Below, one piece after another: positions 35,424-44,389 of a DNA stretch of 64,000 nucleotides. Each line of letters begins with the position of its first letter. The first letter of the stretch is position 1. Both the position numbers and the translations under genes were made by a program. The notes beneath the pieces were generated by a model, which saw nothing but the letters and a program-made list of their open reading frames with translations, had not been told where the DNA came from and did no database searches. Origin of the DNA: Parasphingopyxis sp. CP4 (lineage in GTDB: Bacteria > Pseudomonadota > Alphaproteobacteria > Sphingomonadales > Sphingomonadaceae); the NCBI RefSeq assembly GCF_013378055.1, contig NZ_CP051130.1, positions 62,001-126,000 of the forward strand, given 5' to 3'.

Positions 35424-36447
35424 ATTTCTGTCATTCGGTGAGATCATGTTGCGGCTAAAGACACCGGGCTATGAGCGCTTCTTTCAGTCGCCGGCATTCG
35501 AGGCAACCTTTGGCGGCGGTGAAGCAAATGTGGCGGTGGCGCTAAGCAATTATGGCCTAGATGCCGGATTTGTCAGCGCCTTGCCGGACAATGATATCGG
35601 CGAAAGCGCGATTGCCGAATTGCGCAAATTTGGCGTTGATACACAGCATGTCAGCCGCTCTGGCGACCGGGTCGGAATCTACTTTCTGGAAACCGGTGCA
35701 AACCAACGGCCTTCCAAGGTGGTCTATGATCGCGCACATTCGTCGATCGCCATGGCTGGCCCGGATGAGTTTGATTGGGCCGCCATATTCTCCGGCGCAA
35801 AATGGTTGCACATTACCGGCATCACGCCAGCGTTGAGCGAAAGCGCGGCGGAACTCAGCATGGATTGTGTAAAGGCCGCCAAGGCTGCCGGATTGACGGT
35901 ATCCTGCGACTTTAATTTTCGCGGCAAGCTTTGGAAATATGGGAAGAGCGCGCCCGAGGTGATGAGTGAACTCGTCAAACATGTTCATGTCGGCATCGCC
36001 AATGAGGAAGACTGCCAAAAGTCACTCGGGATTTCAGTGGATGTCGATGTGGAATCAGGTGAGCTCGACACGGCCAAATACGAGGCGCTCTCGCAGAAGG
36101 TTCTCGATATCTATCCGGAGATGGAGGCTATCGCGATTACGCTGCGGGAAAGCCTCAGCGCCGACCGTAACAATTGGTCGGCCTGTCTTCGTGATCGAGA
36201 GGGCGGCTTCAAGCTTTCGCGGCGCTATGAAATGACCGACATTGTTGATCGTGTCGGCGGTGGTGACAGTTTTGCTTCGGCGTTGATCTATGGCCTGAAC
36301 GCCTATGACGACCGTCAGAAGTCGCTGGAATTTGCTGTAGCCGCGAGTTGTCTCAAACATTCAATTTCAGGCGACTTTAATCGCGTTTCCGTTCCTGAAG
36401 TGGAAAAATTGATGGGCGGCGATGGTTCGGGTCGGGTACAGCGGTAA
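35416..36447 (+). CDS. kdgK: 2-keto-3-deoxygluconate kinase (PfkB family)
   Basis: The 343-residue protein has the PfkB signatures: an N-terminal FGEIMLRL and FGGGEANVA, and a C-terminal [12 protein letters not shown] anion hole with the catalytic Asp. It phosphorylates KDG from the SDR step and from mannonate dehydratase. It is the last gene of the alginate operon; 110 bases follow before ppc. Confidence 0.92.
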   Translation: MAEFLSFGEIMLRLKTPGYERFFQSPAFEATFGGGEANVAVALSNYGLDAGFVSALPDNDIGESAIAELRKFGVDTQHVSRSGDRVGIYFLETGANQRPSKVVYDRAHSSIAMAGPDEFDWAAIFSGAKWLHITGITPALSESAAELSMDCVKAAKAAGLTVSCDFNFRGKLWKYGKSAPEVMSELVKHVHVGIANEEDCQKSLGISVDVDVESGELDTAKYEALSQKVLDIYPEMEAIAITLRESLSADRNNWSACLRDREGGFKLSRRYEMTDIVDRVGGGDSFASALIYGLNAYDDRQKSLEFAVAASCLKHSISGDFNRVSVPEVEKLMGGDGSGRVQR

Positions 36448-36557
36448 CGCCCAACGGAACAATGTAATGACTGAACAGGAATGCAGCGGGCTAAACCGCC
36501 CGGTTGATCGTGCTTTCTCCGGATCGCGCTATCCTGCTTCAAATCAAGGTAACTGAC

Positions 36558-39233
36558 ATGGCTTCGGTCCCCCATATATCGCAGAACCCCGATATTCGAT
36601 TTCTTGGCAAGCTGCTGGGTGATGTGATCCGCGCCTATGGCGGGGATCAACTGTTTCGACGCACGGAATATATTCGTGCAGCCTCTGTCGATCGTCACCG
36701 TGGTGTTGAGGGTTCAGACGCTATTGATCCGGGCCTCGATGCGCTGACGCTGGATGAAACACTCGATTTTGTGCGCGGCTTCATGCTGTTTTCGATGCTC
36801 GCCAATCTGGCGGAAGATCGCCAGGGATTGCTCGCGGACAATGATGTAGACGTCGCGGCAGCTTTGGAGCGACTGGAAGAGCATGGCGTAACGCGCGAAA
36901 CCGTTGCCGAAATGCTCGACGATGCTCTGATCGTTCCGGTTTTGACCGCGCACCCAACCGAGGTACGGCGCAAGAGCGTTATCGATCATCGCAACCGCGT
37001 GGCAGAACTGATGGTCCTGCGCGATGCGGGTCATACGCATACAGACGAAGGCGACGATATCGCGGAATCGATCACCCGCCAGATCGCGCTGCTGTGGCAG
37101 ACCCGACCGTTGCGGCGTGAACGGCTGTTTGTCGCCGATGAAGTGGAAAACGCGCTCTCCTATCTACGCGATGTGTTCCTGCCGATTTTGCCCGGCCTCT
37201 ATAACCGCTGGGAAGATGCGCTCGGTGCCCGGCCAGAAAGCTTCTTTCGTCTGGGGAGCTGGATTGGCGGCGACCGCGATGGCAATCCCTATGTGTCAGC
37301 AGAGTCGCTTGAACTCGCACTGCGAAGATCGGCACAGACAGCGCTGTCCACCTATCTCGATGATCTGCACGCACTGGGCGCGGAGCTCTCGATTTCTTCA
37401 GATTTTGCCGAGGTTGATGCTGATGTGCTGGCGCTCGCAGAGGCCAGTGGCGACGAAGCCGCCAGCCGCGCCGACGAACCCTATCGGCGCGCATTGTCTG
37501 GGATCTATGCCCGGCTGGCAGCCACTTATGCGGCGCTCATCGGTGAAACGCCGCCCCGGCCATCGCGGCTTACCGGCGAACCCTATCCCAATCCGCAGGC
37601 CTTCAGCGAAGACTTGCGCACCATTGCGCGCGCGCTGACACGCTCGGGCGGAGAAACCCTGGCGTCAAGCGGTGCGCTTGGCCGTCTCATTCGCGCCGTG
37701 CGGACATTCGGTTTCCATTTGGCATCGCTCGATTTGCGGCAGAATAGCGCAGTCCATGAAGTGGCGGTCGATGAGCTCCTCGCCAAGGCCGGCGTCGAGG
37801 CAGATTATGCATCGCTCGATGAAGATGCCCGGGTTGCGTTGCTTCGCCGAGAATTGGCATCGCCCCGCCCGTTGCGAGTGCCGCACACTGACTACTCGCC
37901 CGAAACGGCACGCGAATTGTCGATCGTCGAAGCGGCCGCGCGCGCGCACACGGCCTATGGCCCGGATTGCATCACCCACTACATCGTTTCGATGACCGAG
38001 ACGGTCTCGGATCTTCTCGAAGTCCATATCCTGTTGAAGGAGGTGGGACTGTATCGTCCGGGCGAAGATCCGCATGCTGCGATCATGGCTATTCCGCTGT
38101 TTGAAACGATCGGCGATCTGGAGCGCGCTGCCGACATAATGGGCAGCTATTTTGCCTTGCCAGAGATCGCCGCGTTGGTGTCTGGGCGCGGACATCAGGA
38201 AGTGATGATCGGCTATTCCGATTCCAACAAGGATGGTGGATATCTGACATCCGGCTGGATCCTGAGCCGGGCGAGCGAGGCGCTGGCGCCCGTGTTCGAA
38301 CAGGCGGGTGCTTCAATCCAACTGTTCCACGGTCGCGGCGGATCCGTTGGGCGCGGGGGAGGGTCGGCATTTGCCGCGATCCGCGGGCAGCCGGCTGGCA
38401 CCGTCAACGGGCGTATCCGGATTACCGAACAGGGCGAAGTGATTGCGGCAAAATATGGAACACCCGATTCTGCCGCTGCCAATATCGACTCCATGGTCTC
38501 GGCCACATTGCTGGCGACGCTTGAGCCCGAACAAATCTCGCCAACCGATAAACAGCGCTTCTCTGAAGCAATGGACGAAATATCGGCCACGGCTTTTCGC
38601 GCCTATCGCTCGCTCGTCTACGAGACCGACGGGTTCACTCGGTTCTTTCGCGATATGACTCCGATCAGCGAAATTGCCTCGTTGAAGATCGGTTCACGGC
38701 CGGCAAGCCGCAAGACGTCCGATGCTATCGAGGATTTGCGCGCCATTCCCTGGGTCTTTTCCTGGTCACAGGCGCGAGTCATGCTGCCAGGTTGGTACGG
38801 CGTAGGCCATGCCCTCCAGGCCTTTGAAGACAAGGGGCTCTTGCGGGAGATGGCCGCGCAATGGCCATTTCTGCAGATGACACTCGGCAATATGGAAATG
38901 GTGCTGGCAAAGTCGGATATGGGCATTGCCGAACGCTATGCTGATCTGATTGAGGACCGGGATCTGGCAGCGTCTGTCTTTGGCGATATCCGAAACGGCT
39001 GGCAATCGACGCATGACACGCTGCTCGACATTACCGATCAATCGCGGTTGCTCGAAAAAACCCCCAAGCTCGATACGTCGATCCGTTTGCGACTGCCCTA
39101 TATCGAGCCGCTTAACCTGCTGCAGATTGAATTGCTCAAGCGTCACAGGGCGGGCGAAGATGATCCAAAGATCGCCGAGGGAATCCAACTTTCGATCAAC
39201 GCCATCGCGACGGCACTGCGCAATAGCGGCTGA
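36558..39233 (+). CDS. ppc: phosphoenolpyruvate carboxylase
   Basis: ATG 36558 (MASVPHISQNPDIRFLG) is chosen over an in-frame ATG at 36504. The 891-residue protein has the PEPC catalytic His motif VLTAHPTEVRRKSV (about 125-138), the C-terminal SYSDSNKDGGY-like segment (IGYSDSNKDGG), and GRGGSVGRGGG. It carboxylates PEP to oxaloacetate, refilling the TCA cycle while the aldolase upstream supplies C3 units. Whether it shares the alginate transcript cannot be told. Confidence 0.96.
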   Translation: MASVPHISQNPDIRFLGKLLGDVIRAYGGDQLFRRTEYIRAASVDRHRGVEGSDAIDPGLDALTLDETLDFVRGFMLFSMLANLAEDRQGLLADNDVDVAAALERLEEHGVTRETVAEMLDDALIVPVLTAHPTEVRRKSVIDHRNRVAELMVLRDAGHTHTDEGDDIAESITRQIALLWQTRPLRRERLFVADEVENALSYLRDVFLPILPGLYNRWEDALGARPESFFRLGSWIGGDRDGNPYVSAESLELALRRSAQTALSTYLDDLHALGAELSISSDFAEVDADVLALAEASGDEAASRADEPYRRALSGIYARLAATYAALIGETPPRPSRLTGEPYPNPQAFSEDLRTIARALTRSGGETLASSGALGRLIRAVRTFGFHLASLDLRQNSAVHEVAVDELLAKAGVEADYASLDEDARVALLRRELASPRPLRVPHTDYSPETARELSIVEAAARAHTAYGPDCITHYIVSMTETVSDLLEVHILLKEVGLYRPGEDPHAAIMAIPLFETIGDLERAADIMGSYFALPEIAALVSGRGHQEVMIGYSDSNKDGGYLTSGWILSRASEALAPVFEQAGASIQLFHGRGGSVGRGGGSAFAAIRGQPAGTVNGRIRITEQGEVIAAKYGTPDSAAANIDSMVSATLLATLEPEQISPTDKQRFSEAMDEISATAFRAYRSLVYETDGFTRFFRDMTPISEIASLKIGSRPASRKTSDAIEDLRAIPWVFSWSQARVMLPGWYGVGHALQAFEDKGLLREMAAQWPFLQMTLGNMEMVLAKSDMGIAERYADLIEDRDLAASVFGDIRNGWQSTHDTLLDITDQSRLLEKTPKLDTSIRLRLPYIEPLNLLQIELLKRHRAGEDDPKIAEGIQLSINAIATALRNSG

Positions 39234-39311
39234 AAATACCCCAAAGGGCGCGATGTGGACTTTCTGACGATTGCCGAGTTGTTGAGGGAACAAATGAGGG
39301 TCTATCGATAG

Positions 39312-39334
39312 ACGGACGCCCTCTCCGCAAGGGC
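39312..39334. repeat. short hairpin repeat, copy 2
   Basis: ACGGACGCCCTCTCCGCAAGGGC with GCCCT/AGGGC arms lies between the convergent ends of ppc and the PilZ gene and nearly repeats the stretch at 3409-3431. It may terminate transcription from both sides. Confidence 0.45.
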
Positions 39335-39347
39335 CATAAAACTCTGA

Positions 39348-39644
39348 CTAACCTGCGAGTTCGTCCAATTTTGCTCGCAGAACGGCTTCGTGCAGTGGAT
39401 GGTCAAAAGCACAACCGACTTTAAATCCGTCTACTCTCACGACCTTTGCAGACAAGGACTGCAAGCCAGGCAATTGCAACCAAACGCGCTCACCGATTGA
39501 AAAATCGACTGCGGAATCGATCAGGAACCCTGTTTCAGAGATGTCGAGGACTTCGACCCGACGGGCGGGGTAGCTGGCGCGCCGGAAGAGCAGGAGAACT
39601 TCCAGTTTATTGCGGGTTTTGCGTGCGATCGGTTCCTTGCTCAT
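39348..39644 (-). CDS. PilZ-domain protein
   Basis: The 98-residue protein has the PilZ layout: an N-terminal basic stretch (RKTRNK, then RRASYPARR), the DISETGFLIDS strand-loop segment, and LPGLQSLSAKVVRVDGFKVGCAF. PilZ domains bind cyclic-di-GMP through an RxxxR and a DxSxxG motif. The latter is DISETG here; the first is less exact. It may be a cyclic-di-GMP adaptor related to the GGDEF-EAL proteins at 53-57 kb. Confidence 0.78.
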   Translation of the reverse strand: MSKEPIARKTRNKLEVLLLFRRASYPARRVEVLDISETGFLIDSAVDFSIGERVWLQLPGLQSLSAKVVRVDGFKVGCAFDHPLHEAVLRAKLDELAG

Positions 39645-40194
39645 CGGATGCGATTCCAGCGGCTATTGTGCGCTGAGCCTTTCCCGGCGCGAGACGCTTG
39701 CGCAAAAAGCTGCCTCGCGAATGCGATTTCTGCGCCGCTAAATGATCCGATCTGGCGGTGAAAAGCGTGCATCGAGTGGACATTTCCCTCGCAATAATTG
39801 TAGTTTGAGGTCGGCGCTCCGTTGGGGGGGTAAACGCCGACCTCCGCAATCCCGTTTCCGGGACTACCTCTTGAAACTATGGTGAGGCCGACGCTCCCTT
39901 GGGGGGGGGGTTAAACGCCGGCCTCTGCAACCCCGTCTCCAGGGCTACATCTCGAAAATGTGGTGAGGCCGACGCTCCCTTGGGGGGGGGTTTAAACGTC
40001 GACCTCTGCAACCCCGTCTCCAGGGCTACCTCTTGAAACCATGGTGAGGTCGGTGCGCTCTTTTGGGGGGGGAACTGCACCGACCTCTGCGACCCTCTCC
40101 AGGCCCGCGTGAGATGAATGATCATCGCCAAAAAGGGGCTGCTTAAATCCGGTCAAAATCTCTTTTTGCATTGGGAGCCCCCCGGGATTGAAAA
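39645..40194. other. 550-base non-coding gap holding the hairpin array
   Basis: Between the PilZ gene start and the tautomerase gene end no convincing reading frame is present. Before 39807 I see only a short possible promoter region for the PilZ gene. From 39807 to 40087 lies the hairpin array. The last 100 bases show nothing recognisable. Confidence 0.6.
39807..40087. repeat. tandem array of four G-run hairpins
   Basis: Four units with a period of 77-81 bases, at 39807-39844, 39884-39925, 39965-40006 and 40046-40087. Each has arms like GAGGTCGGCG/CGCCGACCTC around a loop with a run of 7-10 Gs. Unit 4 changes both arms together (GAGGTCGGTGC/GCACCGACCTC), and unit 3 uses a partner change, so pairing is kept. 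Between units runs a conserved spacer with a second small palindrome (CCCGTCTCCAGGG type). There is no ORF of conviction across it. It could be an array of small RNAs or a protein- or G-quadruplex-linked DNA element. Confidence 0.75.
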
Positions 40195-40473
40195 CTATCC
40201 AGTTCTACCCAAGCCCGAAAAATCGGGATGAATAGGTTCGCGATCAGAAATTCGTGGCGTTGGAACATTTTTGCCGTGCAGATCAAAAGCAGTCATTGGC
40301 CGGCCCCCAACCGCCCAGTGACCTTGGTCGGTCTCATTGAGACGAACCCAAGTCAGGTCCCGACATACCGGTCCGTCGATATCAACAGCCGCATCGGTAA
40401 TCCGATGAATCAGACTTTTCTTTTGCGCCGTGGTGAAGGTGCCGGATAAAATGTCGATCGTGACCAGCAACAC
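40195..40473 (-). CDS. 4-oxalocrotonate tautomerase-family protein without Pro-1
   Basis: GTG 40473 has a good ribosome site (AAGGGAG, about 8 bases before). The 92-residue product reads MLLVTIDILSG and continues with the tautomerase pattern (LIHRITDAAV, RDLTWVRLNE, GHWAVGGRPMTA). In this superfamily the residue after the initiator Met is the catalytic Pro-1. Here the codon is TTG (Leu). The protein therefore cannot use the usual base, unless translation starts elsewhere. It has a 25-residue C-terminal tail. It may be a non-catalytic or divergent member, or a decayed gene. Confidence 0.65.
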   Translation of the reverse strand: MLLVTIDILSGTFTTAQKKSLIHRITDAAVDIDGPVCRDLTWVRLNETDQGHWAVGGRPMTAFDLHGKNVPTPRISDREPIHPDFSGLGRTG

Positions 40474-40849
40474 TTTCCGGCTCCCTTCATTAGTAAGGCG
40501 TTCCCGCCAGCGATTTCCGGGGAGTTTGACCCTGCGCCGCTCTCCCAATCTGGTTATGGGGTTAGGGCAACAGATTTTGGCTTGCATAACCAAAGTCTGA
40601 TATTTACATTACATTTGTCGTACCGCGCCCTTGGGGGGGGATTGGACGATTTTCCCGCAATTTGAGGTTTGTACACGTCGATTGTACGCGAACGGACCGG
40701 ATCGTCCCGTTCAGGGGACTGTCCGGGCTCAACTGCTGAACGCCGAATTAGCGCTCCCATAGCAATCAGCTGACCATTCTTGATCGCGATCAAAGAAGGA
40801 CGTGACCCGATCCCTATGAGCAAGGCACGCTTTGCAAAGGGAAGGGCGC
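40474..40849. other. 376-base intergenic region before the cbb3 operon
   Basis: No supported ORF is visible. It contains a lone CCTTGGGGGGGG run near 40628, resembling the loops of the array at 39807, and the FNR box at 40780-40793. The last 50 bases carry the ccoN ribosome site. Confidence 0.55.
40780..40793. promoter_or_regulatory. perfect FNR box of the ccoNOQP operon
   Basis: TTGATCGCGATCAA is an exact FNR/FixK palindrome. With the box centred at -41.5, transcription would start near 40828, about 20 bases before ccoN. This fits activation at low oxygen by the FnrL encoded downstream. Confidence 0.85.
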
Positions 40850-42514
40850 ATGGAAACTCTTACAATGAAGGTCGGCGGCATGCTGATCGTCGCATTTTTG
40901 GCCTTTGTGGCGGCCGCCTCGGCTGTCGATTCAGGTTTCGCGATTCATATGTGGATCGTCGTCGCAGCAGCGCTCGTCGCTACGTTCGTCATGGCGAACA
41001 AGGCGGATTTCGCCGCGCTCGCGCGCGCTGGAGCGCCGAAGCCTGATCAGTCACGCTATGATGACGATCCCGTTCGCTGGGGCGTCATTGCGACGATATT
41101 CTGGGGCATGGCGGGCTTTCTCGCGGGCCTGTATATTGCGCTCCAGCTTGCCTTTCCGGTTCTCAACCTCAATTTTGAATATACGACATTTGGTCGGCTA
41201 AGGCCGCTTCACACTTCTGCCGTGATTTTTGCCTTTGGCGGCAATGCGCTGATCGCGACGAGCTTCTACATCGTTCAGCGTACCTGCCGCGCGCGTCTGG
41301 CTTTCCCGGGTCTCGCTCGCTTTGTTTTCTGGGGCTACCAGCTTTTCATCGTGCTCGCCGCCACTGGCTATCTGCTCGGTATCACGCAGAGCAAGGAATA
41401 TGCCGAGCCGGAATGGTATGTCGATCTGTGGCTAACGATAGTCTGGGTTGCCTATGCAGTGGTGTTCATCGGCACGATTGTAAAGCGCAAGGAGCCGCAT
41501 ATCTATGTGGCCAACTGGTTCTTTCTCGCCTTCATTCTAACGATTGCGATGCTGCACATCGTCAACAATCTGGCGATCCCGGTGAGCCTGCTTGGTTCGA
41601 AAAGCTACACGGCCTTTGCCGGTGTCCAGGATGCGCTCACCCAATGGTGGTACGGCCACAACGCGGTTGGCTTTTTCCTGACCGCCGGCTTCCTCGCCAT
41701 GATGTATTATTTCGTGCCGAAACAGGCTGAACGCCCGGTCTATAGCTATCGGCTTTCGATTATCCATTTCTGGTCGCTGATCTTCCTCTATATCTGGGCT
41801 GGTCCGCATCACCTTCATTACACGGCTCTTCCCGATTGGGCGCAGACGCTGGGTATGGTGTTCTCGGTGATGCTGTGGATGCCGAGCTGGGGCGGCATGA
41901 TTAACGGCCTGATGACGCTCAACGGCGCCTGGGACAAGATCCGGACCGACCCGATCATCCGCATGATGGTCATGGCGCTCGCCTTTTACGGGATGAGCAC
42001 CTTCGAAGGTCCGATGATGTCGATCCGCGCGGTTAACTCGCTGTCGCACTATACCGATTGGACGATCGGCCATGTGCACTCCGGCGCGCTTGGCTGGAAC
42101 GGCATGATCACCTTTGCCGCGATTTACTATCTGGTTCCGCGCCTCTGGGCTCGGGAGCGGTTGTACAGTTTGCGAATGGTGAACTGGCACTTCTGGCTCG
42201 CGACAGTCGGTATCGTGCTCTACGCCGCGTCAATGTGGGTCGCCGGCATCATGCAGGGCCTGATGTGGCGCGAATATGGGGCTGATGGCTATCTGGTCTA
42301 CGCGTTTTCGGAAGTCACCAGCGCCATGCATCCCATGTATCTGATCCGCGCGGCTGGCGGTGGCCTCTACCTCGCTGGTGCGGTCGTGATGGTCTATAAT
42401 GTCTGGCTGACGATTGCCGGCAAGACCCGCACCGAAAAGCCGATGACAGATACGCCGCACGATCCGGAAAAGGATCGTCCGATCGTTACCTCTCAAACCG
42501 TTCCAGCCGAATAA
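40850..42514 (+). CDS. ccoN: cbb3-type cytochrome c oxidase subunit I
   Basis: ATG 40850 ([10 protein letters not shown]) follows GGGAAGGG. The 554-residue, roughly 12-14-helix protein contains typical CcoN segments with conserved His ligands for low-spin haem b and the b3/CuB centre ([50 protein letters not shown]). It is the catalytic subunit of a high-affinity oxygen reductase in the inner membrane. Confidence 0.96.
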   Translation: METLTMKVGGMLIVAFLAFVAAASAVDSGFAIHMWIVVAAALVATFVMANKADFAALARAGAPKPDQSRYDDDPVRWGVIATIFWGMAGFLAGLYIALQLAFPVLNLNFEYTTFGRLRPLHTSAVIFAFGGNALIATSFYIVQRTCRARLAFPGLARFVFWGYQLFIVLAATGYLLGITQSKEYAEPEWYVDLWLTIVWVAYAVVFIGTIVKRKEPHIYVANWFFLAFILTIAMLHIVNNLAIPVSLLGSKSYTAFAGVQDALTQWWYGHNAVGFFLTAGFLAMMYYFVPKQAERPVYSYRLSIIHFWSLIFLYIWAGPHHLHYTALPDWAQTLGMVFSVMLWMPSWGGMINGLMTLNGAWDKIRTDPIIRMMVMALAFYGMSTFEGPMMSIRAVNSLSHYTDWTIGHVHSGALGWNGMITFAAIYYLVPRLWARERLYSLRMVNWHFWLATVGIVLYAASMWVAGIMQGLMWREYGADGYLVYAFSEVTSAMHPMYLIRAAGGGLYLAGAVVMVYNVWLTIAGKTRTEKPMTDTPHDPEKDRPIVTSQTVPAE

Positions 42515-42526
42515 GGACGCACGACT

Positions 42527-43261
42527 ATGGCATCCCGATTTCTCGACCATACGAAGATTGAGCGAAATGTAACGCTGTTATCCGTGCTGGCCCTCGTCAC
42601 GGTGGCGATTGGCGGTATCGTGGAGATTGCACCGCTCTTCTATATCGACTCGACTGTTGAAGAAGTGGAAGGCGTGCGGCCGTACACGCCGCTCGAACTC
42701 GCCGGTCGCAACATCTATATCCGGGAGGGCTGCTACACCTGTCACAGTCAGATGGTCCGTCCGTTCCGCGACGAGGTGGAGCGCTACGGCCATTACAGCC
42801 TGGCTGCGGAAAGCATGTATGATCACCCATTCCAATGGGGATCCAAGCGGACCGGCCCTGATCTGGCGCGGGTTGGAGGGCGTTATTCCGATGAATGGCA
42901 TGTCCAGCATCTGATCGACCCACGGTCCGTGGTGCCGGAATCGATCATGCCGCCGTATGCCTTCCTGGCTGACCGCGAGATTGACTTCGAACATATTGAC
43001 GGTGATCTGCAAACATTGCGCACCTTGGGCGTGCCCTATGATGATGCGATGATCGAAAATGCCGCAGCGGACTTTGCGATCCAGGTCGATATTTTCAGCG
43101 ATCCGAGTGGTATCCGCGAACGCTATGGCGATGTGCAAATCCGCGATTTTGACGGTGATCCATCGCGCATTACCGAGATGGATGCGCTGGTCGCCTATCT
43201 CCAGATGCTTGGCACTTTGGTCGACTTTGAATCGGCGCAGGCATTGGAGGAGTCCCGATGA
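42527..43261 (+). CDS. ccoO: cbb3 oxidase monohaem subunit II
   Basis: The 244-residue protein has one N-terminal membrane helix (about 17-35) and a single haem motif C-YT-C-H ([15 protein letters not shown]) typical of CcoO, with a downstream Met ligand in ESIMPPY. It lies 12 bases after ccoN and overlaps ccoQ by four bases. Confidence 0.95.
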   Translation: MASRFLDHTKIERNVTLLSVLALVTVAIGGIVEIAPLFYIDSTVEEVEGVRPYTPLELAGRNIYIREGCYTCHSQMVRPFRDEVERYGHYSLAAESMYDHPFQWGSKRTGPDLARVGGRYSDEWHVQHLIDPRSVVPESIMPPYAFLADREIDFEHIDGDLQTLRTLGVPYDDAMIENAAADFAIQVDIFSDPSGIRERYGDVQIRDFDGDPSRITEMDALVAYLQMLGTLVDFESAQALEESR

Positions 43262-43428
43262 CCTACGAATCCATGCGCCAATTTGCCGACAGTTGGGGCC
43301 TGCTCTTCATGGTCATCCTGTGGGTCAGCTTTGCCCTTTGGGTGTTTCGGCCGGGCGCCAAGAAATATCACGAAGATGCCGCGAACATGATTTTCGATGA
43401 AGGTGAGAATGATGGCCGAGACGAATAA
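43258..43428 (+). CDS. ccoQ: cbb3 oxidase small subunit
   Basis: ATG 43258 overlaps the ccoO stop (ATGA) and opens 56 codons. The product has one hydrophobic helix ([19 protein letters not shown]) followed by [16 protein letters not shown], the classic CcoQ pattern. It overlaps the start of ccoP by 17 bases. Confidence 0.9.
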   Translation: MTYESMRQFADSWGLLFMVILWVSFALWVFRPGAKKYHEDAANMIFDEGENDGRDE

Positions 43429-44389
43429 CGAAGACGGCAACCGCGTCGACGAACCGACTGGCACCGAATTTGTCGGGCATGAATGGGACGGTATCGAAGA
43501 GCTCGATACACCGTTGCCGCGCTGGTGGTCGATCATCTTCTGGGCAACCGTTGTGTGGGGTCTTGCATACACCGTCGCCTATCCGGCCTGGCCGTTGATT
43601 AACGGTGCCACGGAAGGCGTGCTTGGCTATTCGAGCCGCGCGGATGTGGCGGCCGATATAGCCGCTGTCGAGGCCGAACGTGCACCGCTGCGTGAAGCGA
43701 TAGGGGCGATCGACATTAATGATCTGCCCGCCGATGAGCAGCTCATGCAAACGGCAATCCAGGGTGGTCGATCTGCCTATGTGGTTCATTGCGTGCAGTG
43801 TCATGGCTCGGGCGCTGCCGGCAGCACTGGCTATCCCAATCTCAATGATGATGACTGGCTCTGGTCGGGCGATATGGAAGGTATCGAATATACGCTGATC
43901 CATGGCATCCGGAATCCGGATCACCTCGAAACCCGCATCTCGCAGATGCCTGCCTTTGGTACGGACGGCATCCTCGACGATCGCCAGATCAGCGATGTCG
44001 TATCTTATGTGCGCACCTTCAGCGGTGCCGAAGAGGAAAGCGCCGCATCGGCGCGCGGTGCCCAGCTTTACACTGCCAACTGCACGGTCTGTCACGGTCC
44101 GAATGGCGAAGGAGATCGTACCCAAGGCGCTCCCAATCTGCGGGACGCCATCTGGCTCTATGGCAGTGATCGCGAGGCAATAACCGATTCCGTGGCCAAC
44201 AGCCGCTTCGGCGTGATGCCGCGCTGGGGCCATCGATTGGACCCGGTAACGATCCGCATGTTGACCGCCTATGTCTGGTCGCGTGGCGGCGGTGAAGTGG
44301 CTCAGGTCGAAACCGAGGCCGAAGGCGAGGACGCTGCCGACCCAGCAGGCGAGGAAATCGCCCAGGTCGAGAGCGATGAGCGCGGCTGA
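43412..44389 (+). CDS. ccoP: cbb3 oxidase dihaem subunit III
   Basis: ATG 43412 follows an AAGGTGAG site; starts at 43409 or 43397 are also possible. The protein of about 325 residues has an N-terminal membrane helix (about 38-58) and two haem c motifs, C-VQ-C-H and C-TV-C-H. An acidic C-terminal tail follows. It delivers electrons from cytochrome c to CcoO/CcoN. Confidence 0.94.
   Translation: MAETNNEDGNRVDEPTGTEFVGHEWDGIEELDTPLPRWWSIIFWATVVWGLAYTVAYPAWPLINGATEGVLGYSSRADVAADIAAVEAERAPLREAIGAIDINDLPADEQLMQTAIQGGRSAYVVHCVQCHGSGAAGSTGYPNLNDDDWLWSGDMEGIEYTLIHGIRNPDHLETRISQMPAFGTDGILDDRQISDVVSYVRTFSGAEEESAASARGAQLYTANCTVCHGPNGEGDRTQGAPNLRDAIWLYGSDREAITDSVANSRFGVMPRWGHRLDPVTIRMLTAYVWSRGGGEVAQVETEAEGEDAADPAGEEIAQVESDERG

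Noticed and set aside
39807-40087. A CRISPR array
   Set aside because: The units are 77-81 bases with conserved spacers and internal hairpins, and no cas genes are nearby. CRISPR spacers should be unique.
39877-40131. An 84-residue minus-strand repeat protein reading through the hairpin array
   Set aside because: The frame exists because two of the repeat periods are multiples of three (81). Arm changes keep base pairing rather than amino acids, and no start site is convincing.
40554-40823. An 89-residue minus-strand frame before ccoN
   Set aside because: It covers the FNR box and G-run and shows no protein features.
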